Positions 44,939-56,706 of a stretch of DNA of 64,000 nucleotides are shown here, in pieces; position 1 is the stretch's first letter, and each line of letters opens with the position of its first letter. The notes under the pieces were generated by a model. The model searched no databases. It was given only the letters and a program-made list of their open reading frames with translations, and had not been told where the DNA came from. The stretch comes from Hybos culiciformis (Eukaryota; Arthropoda; Insecta; Diptera; Hybotidae): assembly GCA_964007475.1 (NCBI GenBank), contig OZ023273.1, positions 82,438,598 to 82,502,597 of the forward strand, in the 5' to 3' direction. A program made the position numbers and the translations under genes.

Positions 44939-47900
44939 ATGGAACTTATTAAAACGGAAATAATAAAAAATAGTGTAGAGATTGTAACTACTGATAATAT
45001 TCATAAAATATTTTCTAATATAAATTTAAGTCATTCTGAGACAAAAATTATCACTAACGAAAGTGTAACGACATTAGATTCAATTAAATGTTTACCAATA
45101 ATCTCATTAGCTGAATTATCATTTCATGATAATATGGACGACTGCTGGATTGTGATTTATGATCGAGTATATGATGTTTCGAAATTTCTTTCAGTGGTAA
45201 ATCAAAATTATTATGTGAAAATTTATTAATATGAAAATTATTTAATACACGTGCACATAAAGTTATTTATATGAATTGAAAAATAATTGTGTATCCATTT
45301 GAATTAAAAAAAAAAAATTGTATTCTGTCAATACAACATAGTGACTTAAATTAAATAATTTTTTAATAATAGTGTGCGATAGTATAGGTTAGGTTAGGTT
45401 AGGGTGGCGGCCCTTCGGCCTGAAAAAGACCCATAGGGTCCATAGTTATACCACTGGCCTCTTGGAAGCCTCGCTTAAGTTTGTGATTTTCCTACTAGGA
45501 CCTAGATCTGCTAGAGTTGGGCAGTGACAGATCAAATGTTCTACGCTTTCTACCTGGTTAGAGTCTTCACATTTCCTACATTTATTACTGTCGAGTAGTT
45601 TTAGTTTATAGGCGTGCTTTCCTGCTAACCAATGCCCTGTTATCAAGCCTATCTCCGATCGTTTGAATTTTAATAATTTTTTGGTTTTCTTTCCACCGTT
45701 CCCGATTTCTAAGTTGGCTCATATTTTTACTTTCTCCATCATTCCAGGCCTATTATTAATTTTATTATTATTTACGAATAACTTTGTCAAACAACTTCTT
45801 CAATTAAAAATTCTGTTTCATGCACCATATCGCAAAATATTTAAGTTAAATTTTGCCAGTTTCATTTTCTATTTGGCAGCTTGCTGGCGCGAAAAATTTT
45901 CTTTTTCGTATATGCAGATGAAAGCTATAAAAGTTTTTAAATTCTCAAATTAAAAAAATTCAAATATGAGTAGTATTTTGAAATAAAATATTATAACCTT
46001 ACCGCCAGGACTAGATGCGCCCGGGTGGCTGAAAAATTTTTTTATTTTATAACCTAACTTATATTTAATTCTATATTCTATTAATAAAAAATCATATCCA
46101 GATTGATTTTGTTTGATAGCAACAGAAAAAAAAAATGCATACCACAAAAACTTCACCTAAAAGCATTATCCGTGGAGAAAGAACATAAAATTTCATTCTT
46201 AAAATGTTAATAAAAGCGTAAACAATCGTAGTGTTCTATTTTACATAAAACTCAAGAATTCCATTAAGCTCTACCTTTCATGAAGTTCTAAATAAACATT
46301 TCCGTGCTTCATTTTCTATTTTTGTTGAATTAATTTTTAAGGTTTTCTTTAAAGTGTAAATTTTCATTTACTCAAATGTTTAAAAATATAAAAAATCGAT
46401 TTGTGTATAAAAGCTCCGATACAAAGCTTTAATATTTTTATTCATTTCTTAAAAATGGCTCTATAAGATTTTCACTAAATATATGTACATGAACTTCTTA
46501 AAGATGTCCAATTATTCAAAAAATATACATATATAAAAAAATATACATATATAAATACATATCATATTATATCAATCCGTTTACTAACTATTTATTTTTA
46601 AAGTCTAAAAATATTATTTTCATTATTTTATAAACAGAATTTAGATTTTTGCTTATTATTATTTTATCACCTACTTACATGCCCGTGTAAACAAATATTT
46701 TTGGTTCGATCAGTTTAGTGATGCACCCTATATGTCGTACTTAAAAAAGATATGAATAATATTGTTTGAAAATATAGAAATATATACACTGCGTCTAACA
46801 GCTATAGGACCACACTGTTTTTAAATTTTTTTTCATCATTTTTACATTTTTTTTTTCAATTTAGAGGCCCGTCCGTAAAACAACTATTTTATTTAAAAAA
46901 AAAAAAAGAAGAAAAGTTTTAAGTTATATTTCAATGTTTCAAATGATTACACGTTGTTGAGGGAATGATGGCAAATTTCCAAACTCTTCGTTGAAAGTCG
47001 AAAAAATAGACTGTAATTGCTTTTTTGTATTTTTGTACTTTCAAAGTGCTAAAGTTATCTATAAATGCTTTTCAAATGGCTTACCTACCGGCCAAATTCT
47101 GCGGTGGCGATAGAAAACTATGAAAACAGTGTGATCCTATAGCGGTAAAACGAAGTGAATATATTTTTAATATTAGAAGGTACATATATAAAAATGTGCA
47201 TTGATGATAATTTTATTTCTAAATTTTTTGATTTGAACAAGTTTTATTGATATGACTTGTATTTATGTCAAATATTAAAAAAAAAAAAAATTCTTTATTA
47301 TCTCTGAAGAACAAAAAAATTCTAATAAATTAATGATAATTTATAATAATGTGTGTTATCTTCAAAAAAATTCAAAATTTGGAGCAATTATTGCGAATAG
47401 AATAAGTAATGCAAATTAAATGCAAAAATAATATGCAACTTATAAATTATTTTCCACTTAATTGCTTATTAAATTTAAATTAATGTGAAAAAATGAAATT
47501 ACGTTTTAATTAAGCAACATAATAATGTGTTCGTAAAGAAATTCAATAACTCTCTTTTAATATCAATTTTTTTAAATTTATAAAAGTTTCGAACATTGTT
47601 TTTATGCTTAGAAAACAGGCTTAATAATTATTATACGTCAACTGCTTTCCTCACTTGACTTAAATCAATATACGCATATAACCATTATCTTTACATACAT
47701 ACTTGTATAGTCAATCAATGCATCCATCGGCAACTTTTTTCTGACAGCGAGTAAAAATAAATTAAAATATGATTGAAATCGACCACGAGACCATGATTTC
47801 AATTACTTAGTTTATAGGTATCCGATGAAGCCTTTATTTTTATATAAAATATTAAGAATTAAAGTGTTTCACTTTCACTATATAACTTTATTATTAATTT

Positions 47901-48120
47901 TTCATTTCATTTAATAAAGCATCCAGGAGGATTTGACACTATATTGGATTATGCTGGTAGAGACGCAACAATTGCTTTTCGTGGTACAGGACATTCAAAA
48001 TCAGCTATAAATATGTTAAGTAATTATTTGATTGGTGAATTACCATTGAAAGAAAGATTATTTAGAAAAACCGATTTAGATGAAGGTGCCAAAATATTTC
48101 TATCTGATATCCCAGAATAG
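44939..48120 (+). CDS. Cytochrome b5-type heme protein, two exons
   Basis: Electron carrier with a heme-binding cytochrome b5 fold. Exon 1 is 44939-45196 (86 codons, ATG to FLSV) and ends at a GTAAAT donor. Exon 2 is 47920-48120, after TTAATAAAG, and starts in phase 0 with HPGGFD, so the join reads KFLSVHPGGFD, exactly where the family places this motif. The domain begins at about residue 54 (LAELSFHD, DDCWIVIYDRVYDVSKF). The two axial heme ligands are present: His of HPGG and His of GTGHSKSA, with YAGRDATIAFRGT between them. The protein is 152 residues with a poorly conserved, Ile/Thr-rich N-terminal extension. No C-terminal membrane anchor is seen; it ends IFLSDIPE, so it is probably soluble. 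No frame break. The intron is 2.7 kb and holds a LINE end and a MITE. This is the only gene here that looks functional. Confidence 0.92.
45374..45665 (-). pseudogene. LINE (I/R1 group) C-terminus abutting TTAGG repeats
   Basis: Minus strand, 5'-truncated at about 45665. It encodes the end of an RNase H-bearing ORF2: TGHWLAGKHAYKLKLL, then CRKCEDSNQVESVEHLICHC, the C-x2-C-x-H-x-C knuckle, then PTLADLGPSRKIT and a stop at 45446. The 3' UTR of about 50 bp (GGCCTGAAAAAGACCCATAG on the plus strand) ends directly at GGTTAGGTTAGGTTAGG (45386-45402), which in element orientation is a (CCTAA)n tail. It lies in the first intron of the cytochrome b5 gene, opposite to its direction. Confidence 0.75.
46785..47161. 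mobile_element. Tc1/mariner-like MITE in the cytochrome b5 intron
   Basis: Left end TACACTGCGTCTAACAGCTA then TAGGACCACACTGTTTT; right end (complement) TATTCACTTCGTTTTACCGC then TATAGGATCACACTGTTTT. Flanked by TA on both sides. About 377 bp without a gene. The CTATAGGAYCACACTGTTTT inner block is the best-conserved part. Confidence 0.75.
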
Positions 48121-48171
48121 TTATTTAATATAGTTATTGTAAGCATATTAATTAATTAAGATAATTGAAAT

Positions 48172-48177
48172 AATAAA
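48172..48177 (+). terminator. Candidate polyadenylation signal
   Basis: AATAAA about 50 bases after the cytochrome b5 stop codon. The sequence is AT-rich, so chance matches are common, but distance and position suit a 3' end. Confidence 0.35.
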
Positions 48178-48180
48178 TAT

Positions 48181-48886
48181 ATGTAGAATGTATATTTTTA
48201 ATGGCTCATCCAGAATTTCGCTCAATTTGTTATCATTATAATTTATTTTTTGTTTACAATTTAAGGCTGTGCACTTAATTCTAATCTTATATGCAGCTTT
48301 ATAAATATATATTTATATATAATTTAAACGAAATTATAATTAATGTAAATTAAATTTTAATTTAAACTACATTATATAGATATGTGTATATATAACAAAA
48401 TTATAATTTTTACAACGTAATAAGACTTTTTATTGAGTTAACATGAAAAGTTTGTTTTTGAATTTGTTAAGATGTTTTCGTAAAGTTTAAATTTAAGTTT
48501 AGTTTTGTAAAAGTAATAAACAAAAAAAAATTATTAATCGCAATTAACTTATTATTATTTATAATTTCATTATTATTATTTTTTTTAAATAACAAAAATA
48601 AAATTGTAATAACATTAATAATGTTTGTTTTTGTTTTTTTTCCCATAATCTTCGACTTAAAAAATTAAGAATTTAATACCTTCTACAGTATTATAGAAGT
48701 ACAAAATAATTTTTAATAGTAAATATGGTATATCTACATATATACATACATATTTAGTTCAAAGAATTAAATTTTAGACGATTTCTACGTTTTAATGAAG
48801 AATCTAACAAAAAAAATATATTTAAAATCCTGTCGAAATCCACTTAAAGAATCTCCAGTTCAAATTCTTAAACACAAATTCTTAAA
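48181..48886. other. AT-rich stretch downstream of cytochrome b5
   Basis: AT-rich without coding signal. Confidence 0.55.
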
Positions 48887-48894
48887 CCCTCAAC

Positions 48895-49671
48895 CAGTGC
48901 CGGATAGCCCATACGGACACTTTGGGCAGTTGCCCAGGGCCCACTTTTTTTAGAGGGCCCACCAAATGAGTCAACTTCTACTAAAATTATTTCTAATGAA
49001 AAATTACATATTTCACATTTAATACCCTTTCTGCACTGGCAAAACAAAGACGTCTCAAATCAGTCTTTTGAAAAAGTTGTATACACTGCCAAAAGCACTT
49101 CCTTTGCTTTGCACTTACTTTTGACAGAAAAAAACAAATTTTCATTGCTTATGAATTTATTGTTCTCTTTGTTATTATTTTTTTGACAAAAATAAGTGGA
49201 ACCACCATGAAATAATTAATTTAAGGCAGAAACACAACAAAAAATAATAATCTACAAACTGCAAAGCGCCAAAGTATGTACTTTGAAGAGTTTTTCTTTC
49301 GACTCTTGTGTATTTTTTTATATGGCGAAAGACGAAAGAAAGCTGAAAGAAAGACGTCTTCCGCAAGAAGTCTTCCGCAAGAACCAATACCGTATTAAGA
49401 CTGCCACTGCAGAAACATATTTTATGTCAATGGATTTGCGGTTAATCCATCCAGCATCAAATTTTGATTTTCAAATTCATTTCAAAAAATTTATTCGAAA
49501 TTATTGATTTAGATTTGGTCTATATTTGCTTAACGGGCTTTAATTATTAATTTTATGTAACAAGTCATCAAAAGAAACTAATATTTTTTAAACAGTATAT
49601 TTACATTTATTTTTTTGAAAAAAGGCCCTTTTAGAATCTTTTGCCCAGGGGCCCAGTGAATGCTCTATCCG
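48895..49671. mobile_element. Non-autonomous hAT, 777 bp
   Basis: The left end CAGTGCCGGATAGCCCATAC is preceded by CCCTCAAC (48887-48894); the right end GCTCTATCCG is followed by the same 8-mer (49672-49679). On the complement the right end starts CGGATAG, matching the left end after its first six bases, so the right terminus may have lost CAGTGC. Subterminal blocks TTGCCCAGGGCCCAC and TTGCCCAGGGGCCCAGTG also pair. The internal frame at 49283-49507 is not recognisable. Confidence 0.8.
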
Positions 49672-49734
49672 CCCTCAACAAAATTAAAAAAAAAAAGATT
49701 TTTTTTTAGGATTCTTCAATGGATATCTACAATT

Positions 49735-50040
49735 CCTACTATGTACTTCATTCTACTACTAATTCATCATCGAAGTGACCAAATGTATTAATTTTTATCA
49801 GAATCATTAAAACTTTTTAAAAAATTTAAAATTCGTGTTTATTTAATATGAAAATTACTTAGACACTTGGCAACAGCTTAGAGTTACTCGTTTCCAAATC
49901 CAGAATCAGAGAATATTTAACATTGGAAAGTTAATAAGATTGGGAATATATGGTTGTAAGGATTTTAATATCTGACAGACGGACAGATAAAAAATGAAGC
50001 ATCCGTTCTTTCAATTTTGATGGGAAATGGGTCAAAAAAA
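49735..50040 (+). repeat. Dispersed GACAGA repeat, copy 4
   Basis: Contains ATCAGAATCATTAAAACTTT, AATATCTGACAGACGGACAG and TTTCAATTTTGATGGGAAAT, matching the right half of copies 1-3 in order. Confidence 0.65.
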
Positions 50041-50374
50041 TATCTTTGTTAAGCAATTTCATTTTAAAGAAACTGAGGCTCATATTAATCTAGTAAATCT
50101 GTACATAATAATCATAAAACTTATATTTGGAGAACATATTTTATTTTTCATTGATTAGAATTACATAAAGTTTAGTAATATTTTATTAAGTAGGCTTTGC
50201 GACACTTTCGTTGAATTACAATATAGTGGACAAATTTCTGTCAATTATACTTTTTTAATTTTTATTATCTAGCTAAAGTTTAAAGAGTAGACAATCAGAG
50301 CTTTTTTTTTAATTTCTCAAACGTGATAAATATTCATTGCATTTGCGTTCAAGCGGCTGAAAACCATTAACATT

Positions 50375-50455
50375 ATAATGATAATATACATAATTATTTA
50401 TGTTACATAATGATAATATACATAATTATTTATGTTACATAATTATTTATGTTGA
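50375..50455 (+). repeat. Tandem repeat AATGATAATATACATAATTA
   Basis: Two and a half copies of a 33-34 bp unit ending TTTATGTTACAT. Confidence 0.9.
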
Positions 50456-51950
50456 AATTCAAAACAACCTGTTTGTAATACTTTTCACAGTTTGACGCAT
50501 ATCACTCCTATATTAAAAAGTATGCAACACACAACGGAAATATAATATGTGCTGTTTCTAAATAAAATATTTTTTCGTTCAGAAATTCTGAAACAAAATG
50601 GTTTGTGGCGAAACTAAACAGTTGTGCAATAATAATATATTATGAAACAAAATAAACGAAAATGAAACAATATTTTGTAAGTATTTTTTTTTATTTCTAA
50701 AAGAGGACGCAAGTATCATAAAAGTGCCAAATTCATTTATAATTTTGTAAACAATAAATTATATTATATTGTAAAAAAAAACAATTCCTGCAATCAGAAT
50801 CAATAATGTGCGTTTACTTGTTGTCTGTTTCCCTTAAATTTTTAAACTTTTTTACTTAATACGAAAGTGTAATAAATTCAACGATTAATTTTTAAACTAT
50901 AATGGTTTAAATAAAGAATAGAAATTATACGAAAATTGTATAATTTTATTTTACAACTTTAATAAAAAAGTATGTATTTTATAAAAAAGTATGTATTGTA
51001 CAAAATTATACTATCAAAAATAACATTACAACTAAAAAAAGGAAATGTTATTTTAATGAAAGTTGCTTAAAGAGAATTAACGACTCAAAAGTAAATTAAT
51101 CTCCTCAAGGTCAATGTAAATGATGCCTAATTTGTATTACTTTGAGCGTCTCAGCATGTGGCAACCCTATGTATTCATAGATTATTATAGACATATATCT
51201 AGATCAAATCCATGCAATGATGCAATGTTTTCCATACAGAATCATAAATGTTTTGAATACGGCATAAAATAGCATTAAACAGTTGACCTGAGCCGCGTCG
51301 TACATGTTTGTCGCCCGTGTGGAAATTCTAATATGCCACGCCCCTACTCGACCTATAAAAACAAAAAATTTTAAAACAAATAAGAAATTTTTATAATCAT
51401 AGTTTAGATTTTTTTAGTTTGTTCTAAAAATCAATTGTTGATTGAGTTTAAAACTAAAAAAAAATATAAAATGTTATTTAATTTTATTCAACAAAAAAAA
51501 AGTAATAGTAAAAACTAATTAAAAGTAGGTATATAAATATTGGATCATTATTTTGAAAATGTAATTAATTCTACATGGTTTTATTTCAGCAAGTATTTTT
51601 ATAATATCATCTATTTCTAATGGCTTGTTTACACTTAGCTAATTTAACATGTTCGAAAGGAGTTAAACATCTTTGGAAAATCGAGCGTTCAAACGAATTT
51701 TTTCATATGTTAACATGTTTAGCTCTGTCAGATAAAGAATTTCAAATAATACCGGAGATAAGCTCAAAGGAACTGACGCGCCTAAAAAAATAAAATATAT
51801 GAAGTTGTGTCAAGGTTAAGAACTCGCGCTCGTCATTTATTTTGAGTGTATCTCCACCTTTATAAAATTTCAAAGTCAAAAATGATACATACAAAGTAAA
51901 AATTAATATTTGGAAACTCATATTTCTCATATTGGAAACTCATATTCTAC
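50456..51950. other. AT-rich stretch, nothing firm
   Basis: A GC-richer patch at 51290-51355 (GAGCCGCGTCGTACATG, ATGCCACGCCCCTACTCGAC) is unidentified. The words AACATGTT at 51630-51725 recall the MITE at 56707, and a duplicated 20-mer (CATATTTCTCATATTGGAAA region) lies near 51920-51945. Confidence 0.45.
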
Positions 51951-52300
51951 CTCTATTATTTCAGCTAGAATTTTTGATTCGGCTAACAATTCGGCAAAAC
52001 CATCATCAGACCTTTTATTTTGTAAATAAACAATCAAGTTATTTAAATAATCGTTACACGATTTGATTTTTTCTGATGGGTTTGTAGCATTGTACTAACA
52101 ACATTAACTTCATTTAATATGTCATACCAAATCACAATGGAAAATATAAATTTAATTTATTTCAATTTAGTCGCTAAACATTTGGCTTGGTGATGTGCAG
52201 CTACGTCAAAGTTTTCGTCTTTTATTAATTCCAACAAAGGGTCATATATTTCACCTATGTGGTGCCTCGTAGCGGTCGTATTGCTTCTATGCGACTAGAC

Positions 52301-52680
52301 CAGTGTTTCCCAACGTGCCACCGGTGAGACGGAGGAAATTTTCAGGGGGCAATTATAAAATCATATTTAGTGGAATGCGGCTTTAGTGCAGTTAACGATT
52401 TGGTCAGAAAAAAAAGAAATCGTCTAGAAATCACCACACGTGGTGATTTATCGTTAAATTAACAAAATTTACACCAAAAATGAAAATATTAATAAGCCCA
52501 CATAAAGTGCAATCATCACGTTGATTTATCTTTTCAATAAAGTCAAATATAAAACAGTATTACCTTTTCCCGTTTTATTTATATATATATTTAATGTTAT
52601 ATTTTTTCAGAGTAGGGGGGAATTCAAAATCTTTGAGGTGTTTTAGTGGGCCATGAATGAAATAAAGTTGGGAAACACTG
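52301..52680. mobile_element. hAT MITE, 380 bp
   Basis: Ends CAGTGTTTCCCAACGTGCCA and, complement, CAGTGTTTCCCAACTTTATT. A perfect 8-bp duplication GACTAGAC flanks it (52293-52300 and 52681-52688). It splits the DTRWSSRIEAI block of the dead transposase, and removing it with one duplication restores that block. A truncated relative lies at 28879-29030. No coding. Confidence 0.95.
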
Positions 52681-53428
52681 GACTAGACCATCTTGTATCG
52701 CATAAAGGCTCTAACACCACACTTGTAGCATTTCAAATAATTCCCAATACCAAATACAAAGTACTGAATACTTTTTTAAAAAAGTAATTGGATTTGAAAA
52801 AGTACTGAATACAAAGTAATTGTATTTGAAAAGTACTGAATACTTTTTTCCAAAAGTAATTGGATTTGATAAAGCACTGAATAAAAAGTAATTGTATTTG
52901 AAAAGTACTGAAATATCAATAGTATTATTTATAATTATTTTTTCTTTCGCTGCCATCTAAATTCGGTAGAAAAGTAGCTAAAATAAAAATTATCTTCCAT
53001 ATGGTTAAAGAATAATAAGTACTATTATCACTCAAATGAATAAAATTACAAAATTTAGAAAAAGTGAGGGGCAAAAAATTAATAACTATAAATGTGATAT
53101 TTGATTACCCAATCCTTTACAATGTAAACTTTTTTTTACTATTTTTGCATACATATAATATAATATTATATTTTAATAATAATATTATAACATGTAACTG
53201 TAGTTAAAATTAAACAAAATAAAGGCTACTATCTTTGTTATCATCATATTGGTGTGTATTATACATCGTCAGCACAGAAATAAAACAATGTATAATGAAA
53301 AGTATATGTAGTTTCGAGTAATTTGATTTTAAAGATTTGAAAATTAAAAAAACGTAAAATTTTCATTTAAAAAACACATTTTAATCGACACTAAGAATAT
53401 TGAAAAATAGTTGTACTTATAAAATCAA

Positions 53429-55534
53429 GTGCGAGGAATCGAATGGTGCTACTGTCTAATAATGACGTATAAATATCATACGTTGTTTCATTTCTTTCTG
53501 GTTGACTCTTTTTATGAAATTCTTTTCAATGGTTTTTCATTATCATGTCCACTTTTTACTAGAAGGGATATGAGATCTTGTTCCCCTCCCTGGTTTAATA
53601 GAGAATTAAAAGCTCTAAGAAACAGGAAGAATAAGGCTTGGAAAAAATTTTTATTAACCGGAAGTGAGGTCGACCATGAGACTTTTCAATGTTTATTGGG
53701 TGAGTTCCGAATCTTGTTTGAGTCTCAATATGAGGATTATTTAAACAAGACAAAGCTTGACATATTGAAGGATCCTAAAAGATTCTTTAGTTTTATTAAT
53801 TCTAAGAAGAAAGGGGATAGTTATACTCAAACTCTTAGTTTCTTGAATACCTCTTCCAATGATGACCTAACTGTAGCTAATTTTTTTGCTAACCATTTTT
53901 CCAGTTCTTTTTCTGACTCAAACTTCAATGTTGATACTGCCTATTTCAGTTATTTAAACAATTGTCCGCAAACTTCTATGACCGCAATATCCATTGAAGT
54001 GAAAGAACTATTCAAGTTTTTATCTAAACTTCAAGATGACTGTTCTTCTGGGCCTGATGGTGTCCCACCGATTATCTTGAAAAATTGTGCTTCTACTTTA
54101 TGTAATCCTCTATCTATTATTTTTAATAGATCTTTATTAACCGGCTACTTTCCTAAAGTCTGGAAGCATTCATTTATCATACCCGTTTTCAAGAAAGGGT
54201 GCCGAGCTGACGTTTTAAATTATCGTCCAATAGCTAAAATTTCTTCAATTTCTAAGCTTTTTGAAGCTGTCATTTCTGAAGATATACATTTGTATTGTAA
54301 GAGTTTTATTACTGATAATCAGCATGGGTTTCTTAAGGGTAGGTCTACTACTACTAATCTCATAGAAGTTACTTCAGCTTATAGGGATAACATGGAGAAG
54401 GGATATCAGACTGATTCTGTATACACGGATTTTAGCAAAGCATTCGATGTTCTTCCTCATCAGATTATTTTATTTAAATTGGCTGCGTATGGTTTTCCAC
54501 CTTCTTTTATTGAGTGGAAAAAATCTTGGCTTGGTCCCCGTGATTATCAAGTCAAATTTCGCTCTGCTACATCTACAACATACGCAGCTACTTCTGGAGT
54601 GCCTCAAGGTAGCCATCTTGGTCCACTTGATTTCGTAATCGCTATTAATGATGTTTCACTCATCATTTCCTATAGCGATCACAACATTTATGCCGATGAT
54701 ATGAAAATTTTTAAAAAAATCGCTAGTCCTTCAGACTGCAATCTTTTACAAACTGACCTTAATAGCTTTGGCCTTTGGTGTATTAAGAATAATCTTCTTC
54801 TTAATGTTTCTAAGTGTCAAAATATTTCATTTTCAAGGAAAAGAGATCCTATTAATTTTCAATATACACTTAATAATATTCTTATTTCCAGAGTCAATGA
54901 AGTTAGAGATCTCGGCATTTTATGTGATTACCAATTGACATTTAAACCACATGTAAATTCAATTGTTAATAAAGCAAATTCCACTCTTGGTTTTATTAAA
55001 CGTTGGTCAAGAGAGTTCTGTGACCCATTTATAACCAGATTTCTTTTTACATCTCTTGTAAGACCATTGTTAGAATATGCCTCTCAAGTATGGTCACCCT
55101 TTTTTTCTGTCGACATCAATAGAGTCGAATCCGTTCAAAAAAAATTTCTTAGATTTGCATTAAGGCATCTTCCTTGGGAGGATAACTTAATCCTTCCACC
55201 GTACACAGAACGATTAAATCTCATTTAGCTTGAATCTCTTCAAGACAGACGTGAATTTGCAGATGTTGTTTTCATTCATCAAATTACTATTGGTGAAATT
55301 ATTTCTCCTTTTATTCTAGAGAAGATCAACTTTCGAGTTAATACCAGAAGCCTCCGAACTTCTAACTTATTTGAAGTTGCTTACCATAGAACCGAATATG
55401 GATGCAATGATCCCATTTCTCGAATGCTTGCTTTTGCTAATAAAAATCATCATGTTTTTGACCTTAATATCTCTAAGGCATCCCTTAAAGCTGGTTTAAA
55501 GGCTAATTTCACTAATAACATTGGAAGACTTTAA
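53429..55534 (+). pseudogene. Jockey-group LINE ORF2: reverse transcriptase, one stop
   Basis: 5'-truncated ORF2 open for 599 codons (53429-55228), then one in-frame TAG and 101 further codons to TAA at 55534. Upstream the frame reads the endonuclease-RT linker (PPWFNRELKALRNRKNKAWK). RT blocks in order: SSGPDGVPPIILKN, VWKHSFIIPVFKKG, NYRPIAKISSISKLFE, DNQHGFLKGRSTTTNL, YTDFSKAFDVLPH (first catalytic Asp), SGVPQGSHLGPLDF, NIYADDMKIF (catalytic YADD intact), and LGILCDYQLTFKPH. The thumb has RPLLEYASQVWSP. After the stop: LESLQDRREFADVVF to FTNNIGRL, the normal end of Jockey-type ORF2. No endonuclease, so it cannot act alone, but decay is slight. Plus strand, within the 52719-56570 element. 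Confidence 0.88.
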
Positions 55535-56350
55535 TTAATATTTAAATTTTCTGTATATCCGAAGCCAAGGGAAGTGGTAGACTAAAGATAATTCTTCTAA
55601 TTATTATTTTTATTTTATTTTTTAAATTTAAATTATCGTTTCAACATACAAACGTACCCTGACGAAGTAATGTAAGACAATATATATTTCATATATTATC
55701 TGAAGCCGATAGGTCGTTGTATGCTGATTGTTTTTAATTTGAGTAATTTTTTTTTTTTTTTTTTGATTCATTTTGAATCTTCATGAAATGTCTTAGTTGA
55801 CGCCGGAGGAAGTAGTAGGATATTTTCCACTAATTCTTCTTCTTCTTCTTATTATATTTTTAATTTTTTTAATTTACTCTTTCTTCTTATATTTACTCTC
55901 TTTTTTTAAAAAAATTTTACTAGGGAAACTATTCTTTGTGTTATGTTATATGTCACTAGTGATTTCGTTGTTTATCAGAAACGAGACTTGTTCTTATTGT
56001 TTTATGTTTGTTTTTTCTATAATTCTTTTTTTTTTCTTTTCTGATGCTTGATTTAAGCATCGTTTGGTGGTAATATTAAGATTCCATTGCATGCTTCGTA
56101 CCGAGCCCTCTCCTCTCATATTAGCATGTATATGAGCGTGATGGTAAAGTTTTCATGGCAATTTATTGCCTTGAAGTGCAGTGGTGTTAGGATACACCCC
56201 AACTCATTATTATATTTAGCAGACGTCATTTAAATGCTTTAATAAGTTAATTGAAACGTTTATAAGAATTTTCTTGAGATTTTTTTATTTTTAGATGATG
56301 AAATACTTAACACCTCTTCTCGTACTTTTATTTTAACACTCGTTTATATA
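55535..56350 (+). other. Probable LINE 3' UTR and flank
   Basis: Non-coding after the ORF2 stop. It contains pyrimidine-rich tracts and two similar short blocks (AAGCCAAGGGAAGTGGTAG at 55562 and GCCGGAGGAAGTAGTAGGA at 55802). The LINE 3' end could not be fixed. The frame at 55797-56051 is hydrophobic by composition only. Confidence 0.45.
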
Positions 56351-56706
56351 TGTATATTTCAGTACTTTTCAAATACAATTACTTTCTATTCAGTACTTTA
56401 TCAAATCCAATTACTTTTGGAAAAAAGTACTCAGTACTTTTCAAATACAACTATGTACTTTGTATTCAGTATTTTTTCAATTCCAATTACTTTTGAAAAA
56501 AAGTATTCAGTACTTTTCAAATACAATTACTTTGTATTCAGTACTAGTATTTGAATATTCACAACTCTGTCTAACACCAAATGAGTATTTTTTTTAAAAC
56601 ATTCCATCTCTGAGCGCATGCAGAAAAAAATTTGTATAATTCTTGAACAAGATAAAAAAATGTGACAATTCCGTAGTTAATGTTGGCAGCATCATTCATT
56701 TCTAAT

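Larger units (their letters stand above)
52719..56570. mobile_element. hAT-like element with GTACTGAATAC arms
   Basis: Flanked by the perfect 8-bp duplication CTAACACC (52711-52718 and 56571-56578). The ends are imperfect inverted repeats (ACACTTGTAGCATTTCAAAT against ACAGAGTTGTGAATATTCAA). The subterminal zones, 52745-52915 and 56355-56545, are inverted copies made of units such as CAAATACAAAGTACTGAATA, CTTTTTTCCAAAAGTAATTG and GATTTGA. The interior of the 3.85 kb element is taken up by a LINE (53429 on). No transposase of its own is visible, so the original element was probably a MITE that received the LINE. Confidence 0.8.

Noticed and set aside
45446..45646. 66-codon frame as a stand-alone gene
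   Set aside because: Knuckle spacing and the preceding TGHW block show it is the C-terminus of a LINE ORF2.
51600..51790. Possible MITE (GGCTTGTTTACACTTAGC, AACATGTT words)
   Set aside because: Ends do not pair well enough and no duplication was found.
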